Shown here piece after piece: positions 50,729 to 60,616 of a DNA stretch of 64,000 bases. The stretch comes from JADJPO01 sp963724535 (GTDB taxonomy: Bacteria; Actinomycetota; Actinomycetes; Actinomycetales; Kineosporiaceae): the NCBI GenBank assembly GCA_963724535.1, contig CAVRVD010000011.1, positions 124,001-188,000 of the forward strand. The letters run 5' to 3'. The notes under the pieces are model-generated. The model had not been told where the DNA came from. It did not search any database and saw only the letters and a program-made list of their open reading frames with translations. Both the position numbers and the translations under genes were made by a program. Numbering within the stretch: the first letter of the stretch is position 1; each line of letters opens with the position of its first letter.

Positions 50729-51928
50729 GTGAGCAGCAACACGGCAGCGTCGGTGACCGCCCTGGTTCTGGTGGCCGTCCTGCTCACCGCGGCCGGGGCG
50801 GGCGTCGCCTGGCTGGTGCTGCGCCGCCGCGACCTGGGCACCAGCGCCGACCGGACGACGTTCGCCACCCTGCACCGCGCCGGCCAGGCCGCCCCACACC
50901 TGCGGGAAGGGCTCACCCCGACCGGCGCCGAGCGGTCGATCCGTCACCTGCGGGCGCTGCTCGGCACACCTGCGGTCGCCCTGGCCACGAGCGCGTCGAC
51001 ACTGGCCTGGGACGGAGTCGGCGAGAACCTGCACTCCCCGGCCGCCGCGGGCCTGGCCGCGGGGGTGCTCCAGTCCGGACGCACCGAGGTGAAGACCGGC
51101 CGCGAGCTGGAGTGCCACAAGGGCGACTGTCCGCTGCGCTCGGCGGTGGCCTGCCCTCTGATCAGTGACGAGCGGGTGGTCGGCGCGCTGATTGCGTATG
51201 CGCCCGAGCCGACCGCCGGACTGATCCGGGCCACCGAGGAGGTGGCCCGCTGGGTCTCGACCCAGCTCGACCTGGCCGAGCTGGACCGTTCCCGGACCCG
51301 GGCCATCGAGGCCGAGCTGCGGGCGCTGCGCGCCCAGATCAGCCCGCACTTCATCTACAACTCCCTGGCCGCCATCGCCAGCTTCGTGCGCACCGACCCC
51401 GAGCGGGCCCGCGACCTGCTCCTGGAGTTCGCCGACTTCACCCGGTACGCGCTCCGTCGGGGCGGGGAGTTCACCACCCTGGCCGACGAGCTGCGCAACG
51501 TGGAGCGCTACCTGGTGCTCGAGCAGGCCCGGTTCGGTGACCGGCTTCAGGTGCAGCTGCAGGTGGCCCCGGAGGTGCTGTCCGTCGCGGTGCCGTTCCT
51601 CGCCGTCCAACCGATAGTGGAGAACGCCGTCCGGCACGGTCTGGAGCGCAAGTCCGGGGTGGGCACCATCACCCTGGGCGCCCAGGACGCCGGTTCGGAG
51701 GCGCTGATCTGGATCGAGGACGACGGTGCCGGCTCCGACCCGGAAGTGGTCCGCCGGGTGCTCGCCGGCGAGATCGAGGCCGACTCCGTCGGGTTGGGCA
51801 ACGTCGACGCCCGGCTGCGTCAGGTGTTCGGCGACGACTACGGCCTGGTGGTGGAGACCGCACCCGGCGCCGGCACCCGGGTCAGCTTCCGAGTGCCCAA
51901 GTTCGCCCCCGACGTCCGGGCGGGCTGA
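50729..51928 (+). CDS. LytS-type sensor histidine kinase
   Basis: A 399-residue kinase with one N-terminal helix (ALVLVAVLLTAAGAGVAWLVL), a GAF domain and a His-kinase domain. The kinase parts are the H-box SPHFIYNSLAAIASF, the N-box QPIVENAVRHGLE, and the G-box region GLGNVDARLRQVFG. The GAF domain has a cysteine cluster (ECHKGDCPLRSAVACPL) that might bind a redox cofactor or metal. GTG 50729 is chosen because it gives a membrane start right after. Its likely partner regulator of the LytTR class is 3.2 kb downstream, before the symporter. Confidence 0.9.
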   Translation: MSSNTAASVTALVLVAVLLTAAGAGVAWLVLRRRDLGTSADRTTFATLHRAGQAAPHLREGLTPTGAERSIRHLRALLGTPAVALATSASTLAWDGVGENLHSPAAAGLAAGVLQSGRTEVKTGRELECHKGDCPLRSAVACPLISDERVVGALIAYAPEPTAGLIRATEEVARWVSTQLDLAELDRSRTRAIEAELRALRAQISPHFIYNSLAAIASFVRTDPERARDLLLEFADFTRYALRRGGEFTTLADELRNVERYLVLEQARFGDRLQVQLQVAPEVLSVAVPFLAVQPIVENAVRHGLERKSGVGTITLGAQDAGSEALIWIEDDGAGSDPEVVRRVLAGEIEADSVGLGNVDARLRQVFGDDYGLVVETAPGAGTRVSFRVPKFAPDVRAG

Positions 51929-51975
51929 CCGCCGGCACGCCATCGGATCTGCCCCAGACGCGCCCGTCGGCGGGG

Positions 51976-52734
51976 TCAGACCAGCCGGGGGAGGTGATGG
52001 GCGAGCTGCCGACGCCACCACGGCCAGTCATGAGCGCTGTCGTGGCCCCAGACATCCAGCTCGCACCAGATCCCCTTGCCCTGCAGCATCGCCGCCATGC
52101 CCAGGGTGGACGGCAGGGAACCGGTCGGGTCCACCTCCCAGGCCCCCCGTCCGACCACCAACACGGTGCGCAGCCGGCTGCGCAGCCAGTCCAGGTGTCC
52201 GCCCTCCAGGTGCTGGACGAAGTCGCTCGGGTTGGTGAAGTAGGCGCTGCCCCCACGCTCCCCCCAGCCGTGCCACACCCAGGGGTCGTAGCTGCCGGAC
52301 AGGCACAACGCCGTGCTGGCCACGTCGGCGTGTCGCAGCGCCAGGACGAGCGCGTGGTAGGCACCGAGGCTGCAGCCGGTGGTCACCAGCCCGGCCCCGT
52401 CGTCGTCGTAGCCGGGTGAGTCGGCACGGATCCAGGGCAGGACGGCGCCCAGCAGCCAGCCCTCGTACTCGGTGTGTGCCTGGGCCCGCTGCTCGGCCGA
52501 CTTGGCGCTGTCGGACCAGGAGCGATCGTCGAAGGAGTCGACGCAGTACAGCTTGGCCCGCCCCTCGGCGACCAGCGGCCATACGGCATCGACCATGCCG
52601 TTGTTCTCGAAGTCCCAGGCCCGGCCGCGTTCGCTGGGGAAAACCAGCACCGGCCGGCCGAAGTGGCCGTATCGGATGACGGTGCCCGGTCTGCCCATCC
52701 AGCTGTCCAGCTCCACCTGCACCCGATCGCCCAT
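51976..52734 (-). CDS. Esterase family protein (alpha/beta hydrolase)
   Basis: A 252-residue hydrolase of the esterase D/putative esterase (PF00756) type. The nucleophile elbow is GCSLGAYHALVLAL. An aspartate and the histidine in WGHDSAHDW complete the triad. RYGHFGRPVLVFPSERG is typical of the family. ATG 52734 is chosen by homology; a GTG at 52794 is in frame. No signal peptide is seen. It is next to a second esterase. Confidence 0.85.
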   Translation of the reverse strand: MGDRVQVELDSWMGRPGTVIRYGHFGRPVLVFPSERGRAWDFENNGMVDAVWPLVAEGRAKLYCVDSFDDRSWSDSAKSAEQRAQAHTEYEGWLLGAVLPWIRADSPGYDDDGAGLVTTGCSLGAYHALVLALRHADVASTALCLSGSYDPWVWHGWGERGGSAYFTNPSDFVQHLEGGHLDWLRSRLRTVLVVGRGAWEVDPTGSLPSTLGMAAMLQGKGIWCELDVWGHDSAHDWPWWRRQLAHHLPRLV

Positions 52735-52832
52735 GCAGGGCAGAGTGCCACGAGCGGGGGTACTGCGGTCGGTGTCCACCACCTGCGCCGGCACCCGGAG
52801 GTCGATCCCTTAGGTCCCGGGTCACCACCAGC

Positions 52833-53942
52833 TCATGACCACACCCTGGCCAGCAGGTCGACCAGCCCCGGGTGCAGGGCATCCCGCCACGAGGTGAAGC
52901 TGTGCACGTCGGGGTGCTCGGTGTAGTGCACCGACAGGCCGAGCTCACCCAGCCGAGCTGCCATCAGCCGGTTGCAGTGCACGTTCTCCTCGGCGGCGCC
53001 ACAGGTCATCGCGACCACCGGCCGCGCACCGCCGGCCGGCCCGGTGGTGGCGTCGTCCGACGTAGCCGGCCAGGCCCGGGTGTGCACCTGCTCGACGAAC
53101 GAGCAGATCCGTTCGAAGTAGGCGAAGGAGTGTTCCTGAGGATCGGTGGCCGGGGTGAAGAAGGACCCCGACTGCAGCCACAGCCCGGCGAAGGCGGTCG
53201 GCCGCGACCAGGCCGCGTGCAGGGCGGCCAGGGCGCCGAGGCTCACCCCGGCGAGCACCGGCGGGCCCGCAACGGCGACCTCGTCGGCCAGCGCGGGCAG
53301 GACCGTGCCGGTCAGCGAGGCGGTGTAGGCCGGCAGCGCCGAGTAGCGCCGGTTGCGCTCGCCCGGCTCGAGCAGCGCCAGCCGCAACGGGGGCAGCCCC
53401 CCAACAGCGACCTGGACGGCGAGATAGTCGGCCAGGGCGGCGAACCGCGCGTACTCACCGCCGTCGTGGGCCAGCAGCAGCGGCAGCGGCCGGTCGGACC
53501 CGCTGCCCTCCGGCTCGCACAGCATCACCTGGACCCGTTCCAGCCGGTCCTCGACGCCCAGCAGCCGCGCCGTCCAGTCGATGCGGTCCGGAACGAGGGT
53601 CCAGTCCGGAGCCGTGTAGCCCGGCAGGGCGAGCCACGACTTGTCGCCGAAGACTCCGGGTACCAGCGCCGGGTTGGTCGGGTCGGTCGTGGTCCAGCTG
53701 TCCCCGGCGGCGTCGGTCAGCTCGTACAGGTACTCCAGGCGCTGCACCGGGGGCATCGCCAGGCGCAGCTCCCAGCCGCCCGGCACGGGCGTGAAGGCGA
53801 GGTCGTCGGCCGCCAGCCCCAGCTCCTGCCAGAGCCGGACGGCGCGCCACCTGCCGTCCGGGTCGGGTTGACGGAAGACCAGCCGACCGTCTTCGACCGT
53901 GGTGACGCCCTCCCCCGGCGGCATCGGGTCCCTCGGCGGCAT
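52833..53942 (-). CDS. Enterochelin esterase-like hydrolase
   Basis: A 369-residue protein. The N-terminal 110 residues form an early-set (CBM48-like) beta domain (GGWELRLAMPPVQRLEYLYELTD split over 55-80). The rest is a PF00756 esterase: LLLAHDGGEYAR, nucleophile GVSLGALAALHAA, and catalytic histidine in DVHSFTSWRDAL. The Fes-like layout suggests a ferric siderophore or ester substrate, but no siderophore genes are near. It lies upstream of the smaller esterase on the same strand. Confidence 0.85.
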   Translation of the reverse strand: MPPRDPMPPGEGVTTVEDGRLVFRQPDPDGRWRAVRLWQELGLAADDLAFTPVPGGWELRLAMPPVQRLEYLYELTDAAGDSWTTTDPTNPALVPGVFGDKSWLALPGYTAPDWTLVPDRIDWTARLLGVEDRLERVQVMLCEPEGSGSDRPLPLLLAHDGGEYARFAALADYLAVQVAVGGLPPLRLALLEPGERNRRYSALPAYTASLTGTVLPALADEVAVAGPPVLAGVSLGALAALHAAWSRPTAFAGLWLQSGSFFTPATDPQEHSFAYFERICSFVEQVHTRAWPATSDDATTGPAGGARPVVAMTCGAAEENVHCNRLMAARLGELGLSVHYTEHPDVHSFTSWRDALHPGLVDLLARVWS

Positions 53943-54044
53943 CCGGTCACCGTAGCCACCTCGCAGACGGCTCCAGCACGATCAGTGCGGTGCCGAGGAT
54001 CACAACGAACGACCAGCCCGCCGGCACCGCACCCTGGAGAGACC

Positions 54045-54986
54045 GTGAGCCCCTACCGACTCGTGACCCGCAGTGACTTCGACGGGCTGGTCTGCGCCGT
54101 CCTGCTGCGCAAGCTCGGCCTGGTCGATGAGATCCGCTTCGCTCACCCCAAGGACGTCCAGGACGGCGTGGTCCAGGTCAGCGAACGGGACATCCTGACC
54201 AACCTGCCCTACGCCCCCGCCGCGCACCTGGTCTTCGACCACCACCTCTCCGAGGCCGAGCGGGTGACCGGCTCACCGGCCAACCACGTGCTGACGCCGG
54301 ACGCCCCGTCAGCCGCGCGGGTGGTCTACGACCACTACGGCGGCGCCGGCACCTTCCCGGACATGAGTACCGAGCTGATGGATGCCGTGGACCAGGCCGA
54401 CTCGGCCCAGTACGACCTCGACGACATCCTGTCCCCGACCGGGTGGACGATGCTCAACTTCCTGATGGACGCACGCACCGGGCTCGGCCGGTTCCGGGAG
54501 TTCCAGATCTCCAACTACGAGCTGATGATGCACCTGATCGACCACTGCATCACCCACCAGGACGTCGACGACATCCTGGCCATCCCGGACGTCGCCGAGC
54601 GGGTCGCGCTGTTCTGGGAGCAGCGCCCGCTGTTCGTCGAGCAGCTGCGGCGGGTCAGCCGGATGCACGGCGACGTGGTGGTCGCCGACCTGCGCGAGGA
54701 GGACGTGATCCACGCCGGCAACCGGTTCATGATCTATGCCCTGCATCCACGGGCCCGGCTGAGCGTTCATGTCATCTGGGGCAAGGGCCGGCAGAACACC
54801 GTGCTCGCCGTCGGCAAGTCCGTGTTGGAGCGAACCAGCCCGGTCGACGTCGGCTCGATCATGCTGCGCCACGGCGGGGGCGGGCACCGGGCGGCGGGCA
54901 CCTGCCAGGTGCCGCACTCCGAGGCGGAGCAGGTGCTGGCCGAGGTGATCGAGGAGCTGCGCACTCCACGGACCGCGCTGGTCTGA
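54045..54986 (+). CDS. DHH family phosphoesterase
   Basis: A 313-residue DHH-superfamily enzyme: TRSDFDGLVCAVLLRKLG (motif I), VFDHHLSE (the DHH motif) and a later aspartate in VDQADSAQYD. The C-terminal DHHA1-type end is MLRHGGGGHRAAGTCQVP. Relatives are labelled exopolyphosphatase or nanoRNase; the substrate is not certain here. GTG 54045 has GGAGAG upstream. Its stop codon falls within the first unit of the 16-bp repeats. Confidence 0.88.
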   Translation: MSPYRLVTRSDFDGLVCAVLLRKLGLVDEIRFAHPKDVQDGVVQVSERDILTNLPYAPAAHLVFDHHLSEAERVTGSPANHVLTPDAPSAARVVYDHYGGAGTFPDMSTELMDAVDQADSAQYDLDDILSPTGWTMLNFLMDARTGLGRFREFQISNYELMMHLIDHCITHQDVDDILAIPDVAERVALFWEQRPLFVEQLRRVSRMHGDVVVADLREEDVIHAGNRFMIYALHPRARLSVHVIWGKGRQNTVLAVGKSVLERTSPVDVGSIMLRHGGGGHRAAGTCQVPHSEAEQVLAEVIEELRTPRTALV

Positions 54987-55056
54987 CGGAAGGCTGGTCT
55001 GACGGAAGGCTGGTCTGACGGAAGGCTGGTCTGACGGCAGGCTGGTCTGACGGCAG
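54977..55056 (+). repeat. 16-bp direct repeats, five copies, upstream of the LytTR regulator operon
   Basis: GCTGGTCTGACGGAAG occurs three times and GCTGGTCTGACGGCAG twice, head to tail without gaps. They run from the end of the DHH gene to 88 nt before the regulator start. LytTR-type regulators bind direct repeats, so this is a candidate operator array. The core CTGGTCTGACGGC recurs inverted upstream of acs. Confidence 0.9.
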
Positions 55057-55130
55057 GACCCGCGCTATCGGTCGGGTCACGATGTGGCGAACTGCTCATC
55101 GCGACCGCCCAAGACGCCGAGAACAGGCCG

Positions 55131-55136
55131 TACCCT
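55131..55136 (+). promoter_or_regulatory. -10 element of the LytTR regulator gene
   Basis: TACCCT ends 7 nt before ATG 55144, which predicts a leaderless mRNA. The repeat array ends 74 nt upstream. Confidence 0.45.
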
Positions 55137-55143
55137 CTGCCGC

Positions 55144-55908
55144 ATGGCGACCGCCCCGTCCCCGCCGCTGCGCGCGCTGGTGGTGGACGACGAGCACCCG
55201 GCGTTGGAGGAGCTCACCTACCTGCTCGAACAGGACCCACGGATCGGGGCGATCCATAGCGCGACCAGCGGGGCGGAGGCACTGCGGGCCCTGGAGGAGC
55301 AGCCGGTCGACGTCGTGTTCTGCGACGTGCGGATGCCGGGACTGGACGGACTGGACCTGGCCCGGGTGCTGGCCCGGTTCACGCAGCGGCCACAGGTCGT
55401 GTTCGTCACCGCCTACGACCGGCACGCCATCGACGCCTTCGACCTGCGGGCCACCGACTACGTCATGAAACCGGTGCGCCCGCAACGGCTGGCCGAGGCG
55501 GTCCGCCGGGTCCAGGAGCAGGCCAGCGCCGCCGCCGGGCAGACCACCGACCAGGTCGAGGACGAGACCATCGCGGTCGAGCTGGGCGGGGTCACCCGGT
55601 TCGTGCAGCGCTCCCAGGTGCGCTTCGTCGAGGCGCACGGCGACTACGCCCGGCTGCACACCGCCACCAGCAGCCACCTCATCCGGATCCCGCTGACCAC
55701 GCTCGAGGAGCGCTGGTCGGACGCCGGGTTCATCCGGATCCACCGCAGCACACTGGTCGCTCTGCCACACGTCGACGAGATCCGGGTGGACGGCGGGCGC
55801 TGCACGGTCCGGCTCGGCGAGAGGATGCTGCAGGTGAGCCGTCGCCATACCAAGGAGCTGCGAGACAAGCTGGTGCGCGGCGCGAGCCTGTCCAAGGACC
55901 CCCGGTGA
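55144..55908 (+). CDS. LytTR-family response regulator
   Basis: A 254-residue regulator. The receiver domain has LVVDDEHPALEEL, the phosphorylation site FCDVRMPGLDGL, and the conserved threonine and lysine in FVTAYD and YVMKPVRP. The LytTR DNA-binding domain is at about 145-250: RSQVRFVEAHGDYARLHT, FIRIHRSTLVAL, LQVSRRHTKELRD. Its likely kinase is the LytS protein at 50729. It is the first gene of an operon with a small membrane protein and a symporter. Confidence 0.93.
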   Translation: MATAPSPPLRALVVDDEHPALEELTYLLEQDPRIGAIHSATSGAEALRALEEQPVDVVFCDVRMPGLDGLDLARVLARFTQRPQVVFVTAYDRHAIDAFDLRATDYVMKPVRPQRLAEAVRRVQEQASAAAGQTTDQVEDETIAVELGGVTRFVQRSQVRFVEAHGDYARLHTATSSHLIRIPLTTLEERWSDAGFIRIHRSTLVALPHVDEIRVDGGRCTVRLGERMLQVSRRHTKELRDKLVRGASLSKDPR

Positions 55909-56327
55909 GCCCGTCGGGACGCCAGCTGCCCCGCCCGGGGCAGTCGCGCTCGGGACAGCAACGCCCGCAGCGGGTCCGAGTGACCAGCCCACGGATGGGC
56001 AGCGCCGCGCGCCCGGTGCCCCGGTCACCGGCCAGCGAGATCGACGAGCAGACCGGCCTCGGGGAGGTCTACATGCGCTCGCTGCTGCGGGCCCAGCTCC
56101 GCCTGGCCATCACCGTGATCCTGGTGATGCTGCTTACCCTGGCGACCCTGCCGCTGCTGTTCGCCGAGCGCGGCGACCTGACCGACATCCGGGTGTTCGG
56201 CCTGCCGCTGACCTGGCTGGTGATCGGCGTGCTGCCCTACCCGGCCCTGGTCGCGGCAGGGTGGTGGCTGGACCGGGCGGCCGGGAGGGCCGAACGGGAC
56301 TTCGCCGAGATCGTCTCGCGGTCGTGA
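55905..56327 (+). CDS. Small two-helix membrane protein preceding the symporter
   Basis: A 140-residue protein: a basic, disordered N-terminus, then two helices (LAITVILVMLLTLATLPLLF and LTWLVIGVLPYPALVAAGWW). A short tail follows, with AERDFAEIVSRS at the end. The layout matches the DUF485/YjcH-like proteins that go with ActP acetate symporters, though the sequence match is weak. GTG 55905 overlaps the regulator stop (GTGA). Confidence 0.75.
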   Translation: MSPSGRQLPRPGQSRSGQQRPQRVRVTSPRMGSAARPVPRSPASEIDEQTGLGEVYMRSLLRAQLRLAITVILVMLLTLATLPLLFAERGDLTDIRVFGLPLTWLVIGVLPYPALVAAGWWLDRAAGRAERDFAEIVSRS

Positions 56328-56370
56328 TTGGCCGACCCGGACCCGGCCGACAGGACCTGAGGGTCACCAG

Positions 56371-58089
56371 GTGAGCGACGCCCAGACCTGGCCCGCGATA
56401 CTCGCCGTGGTCCTCGTCGCCATCGCCACGCTCGGCGTCGGCGCGCTGGGTCTGCGCGTGTCCCGCACGACGTCCGACTTCTACGTCGCCAGCCGGGCGG
56501 TCAGCCCGCTGTGGAACGCCTCGGCGATCGGCGGGGAGTACCTGTCTGCGGCGAGCTTCCTGGGCGTCGCCGGCCTGGTGCTCGCGTACGGCTCGGACAT
56601 CCTGTGGTACCCGGTTGGATACACCGCCGGGTACCTGGTGCTGCTCGCCCTGGTGGCCGCGCCGCTACGCCGGTCCGGTGCCTACACGCTGCCCGACTTC
56701 GCCGAGATCCGGCTGCGCTCGGCCACCGTCCGGCGGATGGCCTCCGTGCTCGTCGTCGGCATCGGCTGGCTGTACCTGCTGCCGCAGTTCCACGGCGCCG
56801 GGTTGGCGTTGCGGACGGTGACCGGCGCCCCCCGCTGGTTCGGCGGCGCCCTGGTCGCCACGATCGTCCTGGTCAACGTGGTGGCCGGCGGCATGCGCTC
56901 GATCACCTTCGTCCAGGCCTTCCAGTACTGGCTCAAGCTGACCGCGATCCTCGTCCCCGCGGTGTTCCTGGCCATGGCCTGGTACTCCGACGGCGCCCCC
57001 GACCCCGCCGCTCCGGGAGCGCCGATCGCCCGGGCCGAGACCACGGTGACCCTGCCCAACCCAGTCACCCTCGACGTCATCGAGCCGGTCACCCTGGTCG
57101 TGGACGGCGCACCGGTCCGGTTCGCCCCCGGGACGGCCGAGCTGGCCGGCGGGACCACGGTGACCATCCCGGAGGGCGCCGCGATCCCGCACGCGGAGCA
57201 GATCGAGGTCATCGACGGTCAGCAGTGGGCCCAGCAGGCCTCCACCAACGGCGGGCGGGAGTACCCGCTGTACCGCATCTACTCCCTGCTGCTGGCCCTG
57301 CTGTTCGGCACCATGGGGTTGCCGCATGTCCTCGTCCGCTTCTACACCAACCCCGACGGACGGGCGGCGCGACGCACCACCCTGGCCGTGCTGCCGCTGC
57401 TCGGCATCTTCTATATCTTCCCGCCGCTGTACGGCGCCCTCGGTCGCCTCTACACCCCCGACCTGCTGCTCAGCGGCCGCACCGACGCCGTGGTGCTGCT
57501 GCTGCCGGGCCGGGTGCTGGACGAACCGTGGGCCTCGGCTGTCTCGGCGCTGGTCACCGCCGGGGCCTTCGCCGCGTTCCTGTCCACCTCCAGCGGTCTG
57601 ACCGTGTCGGTGGCCGGCGTGCTCAGCCAGGACCTGCTGCGCGGCCGCCTGCGGGCCTCGACGCCCGGTTTCCGGCTGGGGGCACTGATCGCCGTCGCCA
57701 TCCCGGCCGTGCTCTCACTGCTCACCCTGCAGGTGAGCATCGCCGACATCGTCGGGCTCGCCTTCGCCGTGGCTGCCTCGACCTTCTGTCCGCTACTGGT
57801 GCTGGGCATCTGGTGGCAGGGGCTGACCCGGCGCGGCGCCGAGGTCGGGCTGGTCGTCGGCGGTGCCCTCGCCAGCTCCGCGGTGCTGGTCACCATGCTC
57901 GGCGGTACCTCGTCGTCGCTGGCCGACGCACTGCTCGCCCAGCCGGCCGCCTGGTCGGTGCCGATCGCGTTCGCGGTGATGATCGTGGTCTCCCGGCTGA
58001 CCCGGCGGACGGCCCCTCCCGACGCCGCGCGGACCATGGTGCGTCTGCACGCCCCGGAATCGTTGGGGCTGTACGCCGTTCGGCGCTGA
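56371..58089 (+). CDS. Solute:sodium symporter family (ActP-like cation/acetate symporter)
   Basis: A 572-residue transporter with about 13 helices. It shows the SSS N-terminal pattern DFYVASRAVSPLWNASAIGG and YLSAASFLGVAGLVL, and YTAGYLVLLALVAAPLRRSG. An insertion of about 75 residues (about 215-290) with Ig-like sequence lies outside, as in actinobacterial acetate carriers. The later FGTMGLPHVLVRFYTNPD is a signature of the ActP subgroup. GTG 56371 is the start. With acs downstream, acetate or another short monocarboxylate is the likely substrate. Confidence 0.9.
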   Translation: MSDAQTWPAILAVVLVAIATLGVGALGLRVSRTTSDFYVASRAVSPLWNASAIGGEYLSAASFLGVAGLVLAYGSDILWYPVGYTAGYLVLLALVAAPLRRSGAYTLPDFAEIRLRSATVRRMASVLVVGIGWLYLLPQFHGAGLALRTVTGAPRWFGGALVATIVLVNVVAGGMRSITFVQAFQYWLKLTAILVPAVFLAMAWYSDGAPDPAAPGAPIARAETTVTLPNPVTLDVIEPVTLVVDGAPVRFAPGTAELAGGTTVTIPEGAAIPHAEQIEVIDGQQWAQQASTNGGREYPLYRIYSLLLALLFGTMGLPHVLVRFYTNPDGRAARRTTLAVLPLLGIFYIFPPLYGALGRLYTPDLLLSGRTDAVVLLLPGRVLDEPWASAVSALVTAGAFAAFLSTSSGLTVSVAGVLSQDLLRGRLRASTPGFRLGALIAVAIPAVLSLLTLQVSIADIVGLAFAVAASTFCPLLVLGIWWQGLTRRGAEVGLVVGGALASSAVLVTMLGGTSSSLADALLAQPAAWSVPIAFAVMIVVSRLTRRTAPPDAARTMVRLHAPESLGLYAVRR

Positions 58090-58522
58090 GCGGCTGCCAC
58101 TTGGCGCGGTGAGACCCTCCGCAGGGCGAGGTCGGCGCGCCACCGGGCGCAGCCGGCTCGTGGACCACTGACGTTGCTCGGGACGGTGGGCCTCCTCGCG
58201 CCATGCCATCTGGATGGCGTCCACCGCGAGCACAGCCGAACGGCGCGCCTCCGCCGGCGCCGAGAAGGCGATCGCACGCTGATCGCCCTGATCACGGGCA
58301 CCACTTGCCTCGCCAAGAGCCGCCGCGCCGCCCGGCGCACGCTGCGCCCGCTGATCGCTGGTGACGGTCAGCCTCTGGGCAGGGCGGCTCGGCCTGGCTA
58401 GGGTCGCCTGCAAGCCTGCGTGTCCCGTCGACCGCCATAGGCGCCGCCGAGCCTGCAGCAGCACTCGCCGTCAGACCAGAATCCTTCGATCAGACGAGTT
58501 GTTCGACCGGGAGGCCAACCGC
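58090..58522 (+). promoter_or_regulatory. Region upstream of acs with an inverted copy of the repeat core
   Basis: These 433 nt show no convincing gene on either strand. At 58467-58479 the sequence is the exact reverse complement of CTGGTCTGACGGC, the core of the five repeats at 54977-55056. It lies 44 nt before ATG 58523. GGGAGG at 58509-58514 is the acs ribosome site. Confidence 0.6.
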
Positions 58523-60490
<1,968 letters not shown>

Positions 60491-60503
60491 GCCCGCCCTT
60501 TGA

Positions 60504-60552
60504 GCGCAACGTCACGCGGTGCCCGCCGGACGGGCACTGCGTGACGTTGCGC
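60504..60552. terminator. Long hairpin after acs
   Basis: A 22-bp stem (left arm from 60504, GCGCAACGTCACGC) closes a CCGGA loop. One position is a G-U pair. It starts 13 nt after the acs stop. No T-run follows. Confidence 0.75.
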
Positions 60553-60603
60553 CCGACCCGATCCGGCGGCGACGCTCGGATGTCGGGAACCTCCCCTCGT
60601 CGC

Positions 60604-60609
60604 TAGCCT
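60604..60609 (+). promoter_or_regulatory. -10 element of nhaA
   Basis: TAGCCT ends 7 nt before ATG 60617; a leaderless mRNA is likely. Confidence 0.45.
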
Positions 60610-60616
60610 TTCCCGC

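Noticed and set aside
54977..55056. CRISPR array
   Set aside because: The 16-bp units are adjacent without spacers.
58090..58464. Minus-strand gene between the symporter and acs
   Set aside because: Open frames exist on the minus strand, but they run into the antisense of the symporter gene and show no similarity or ribosome site.
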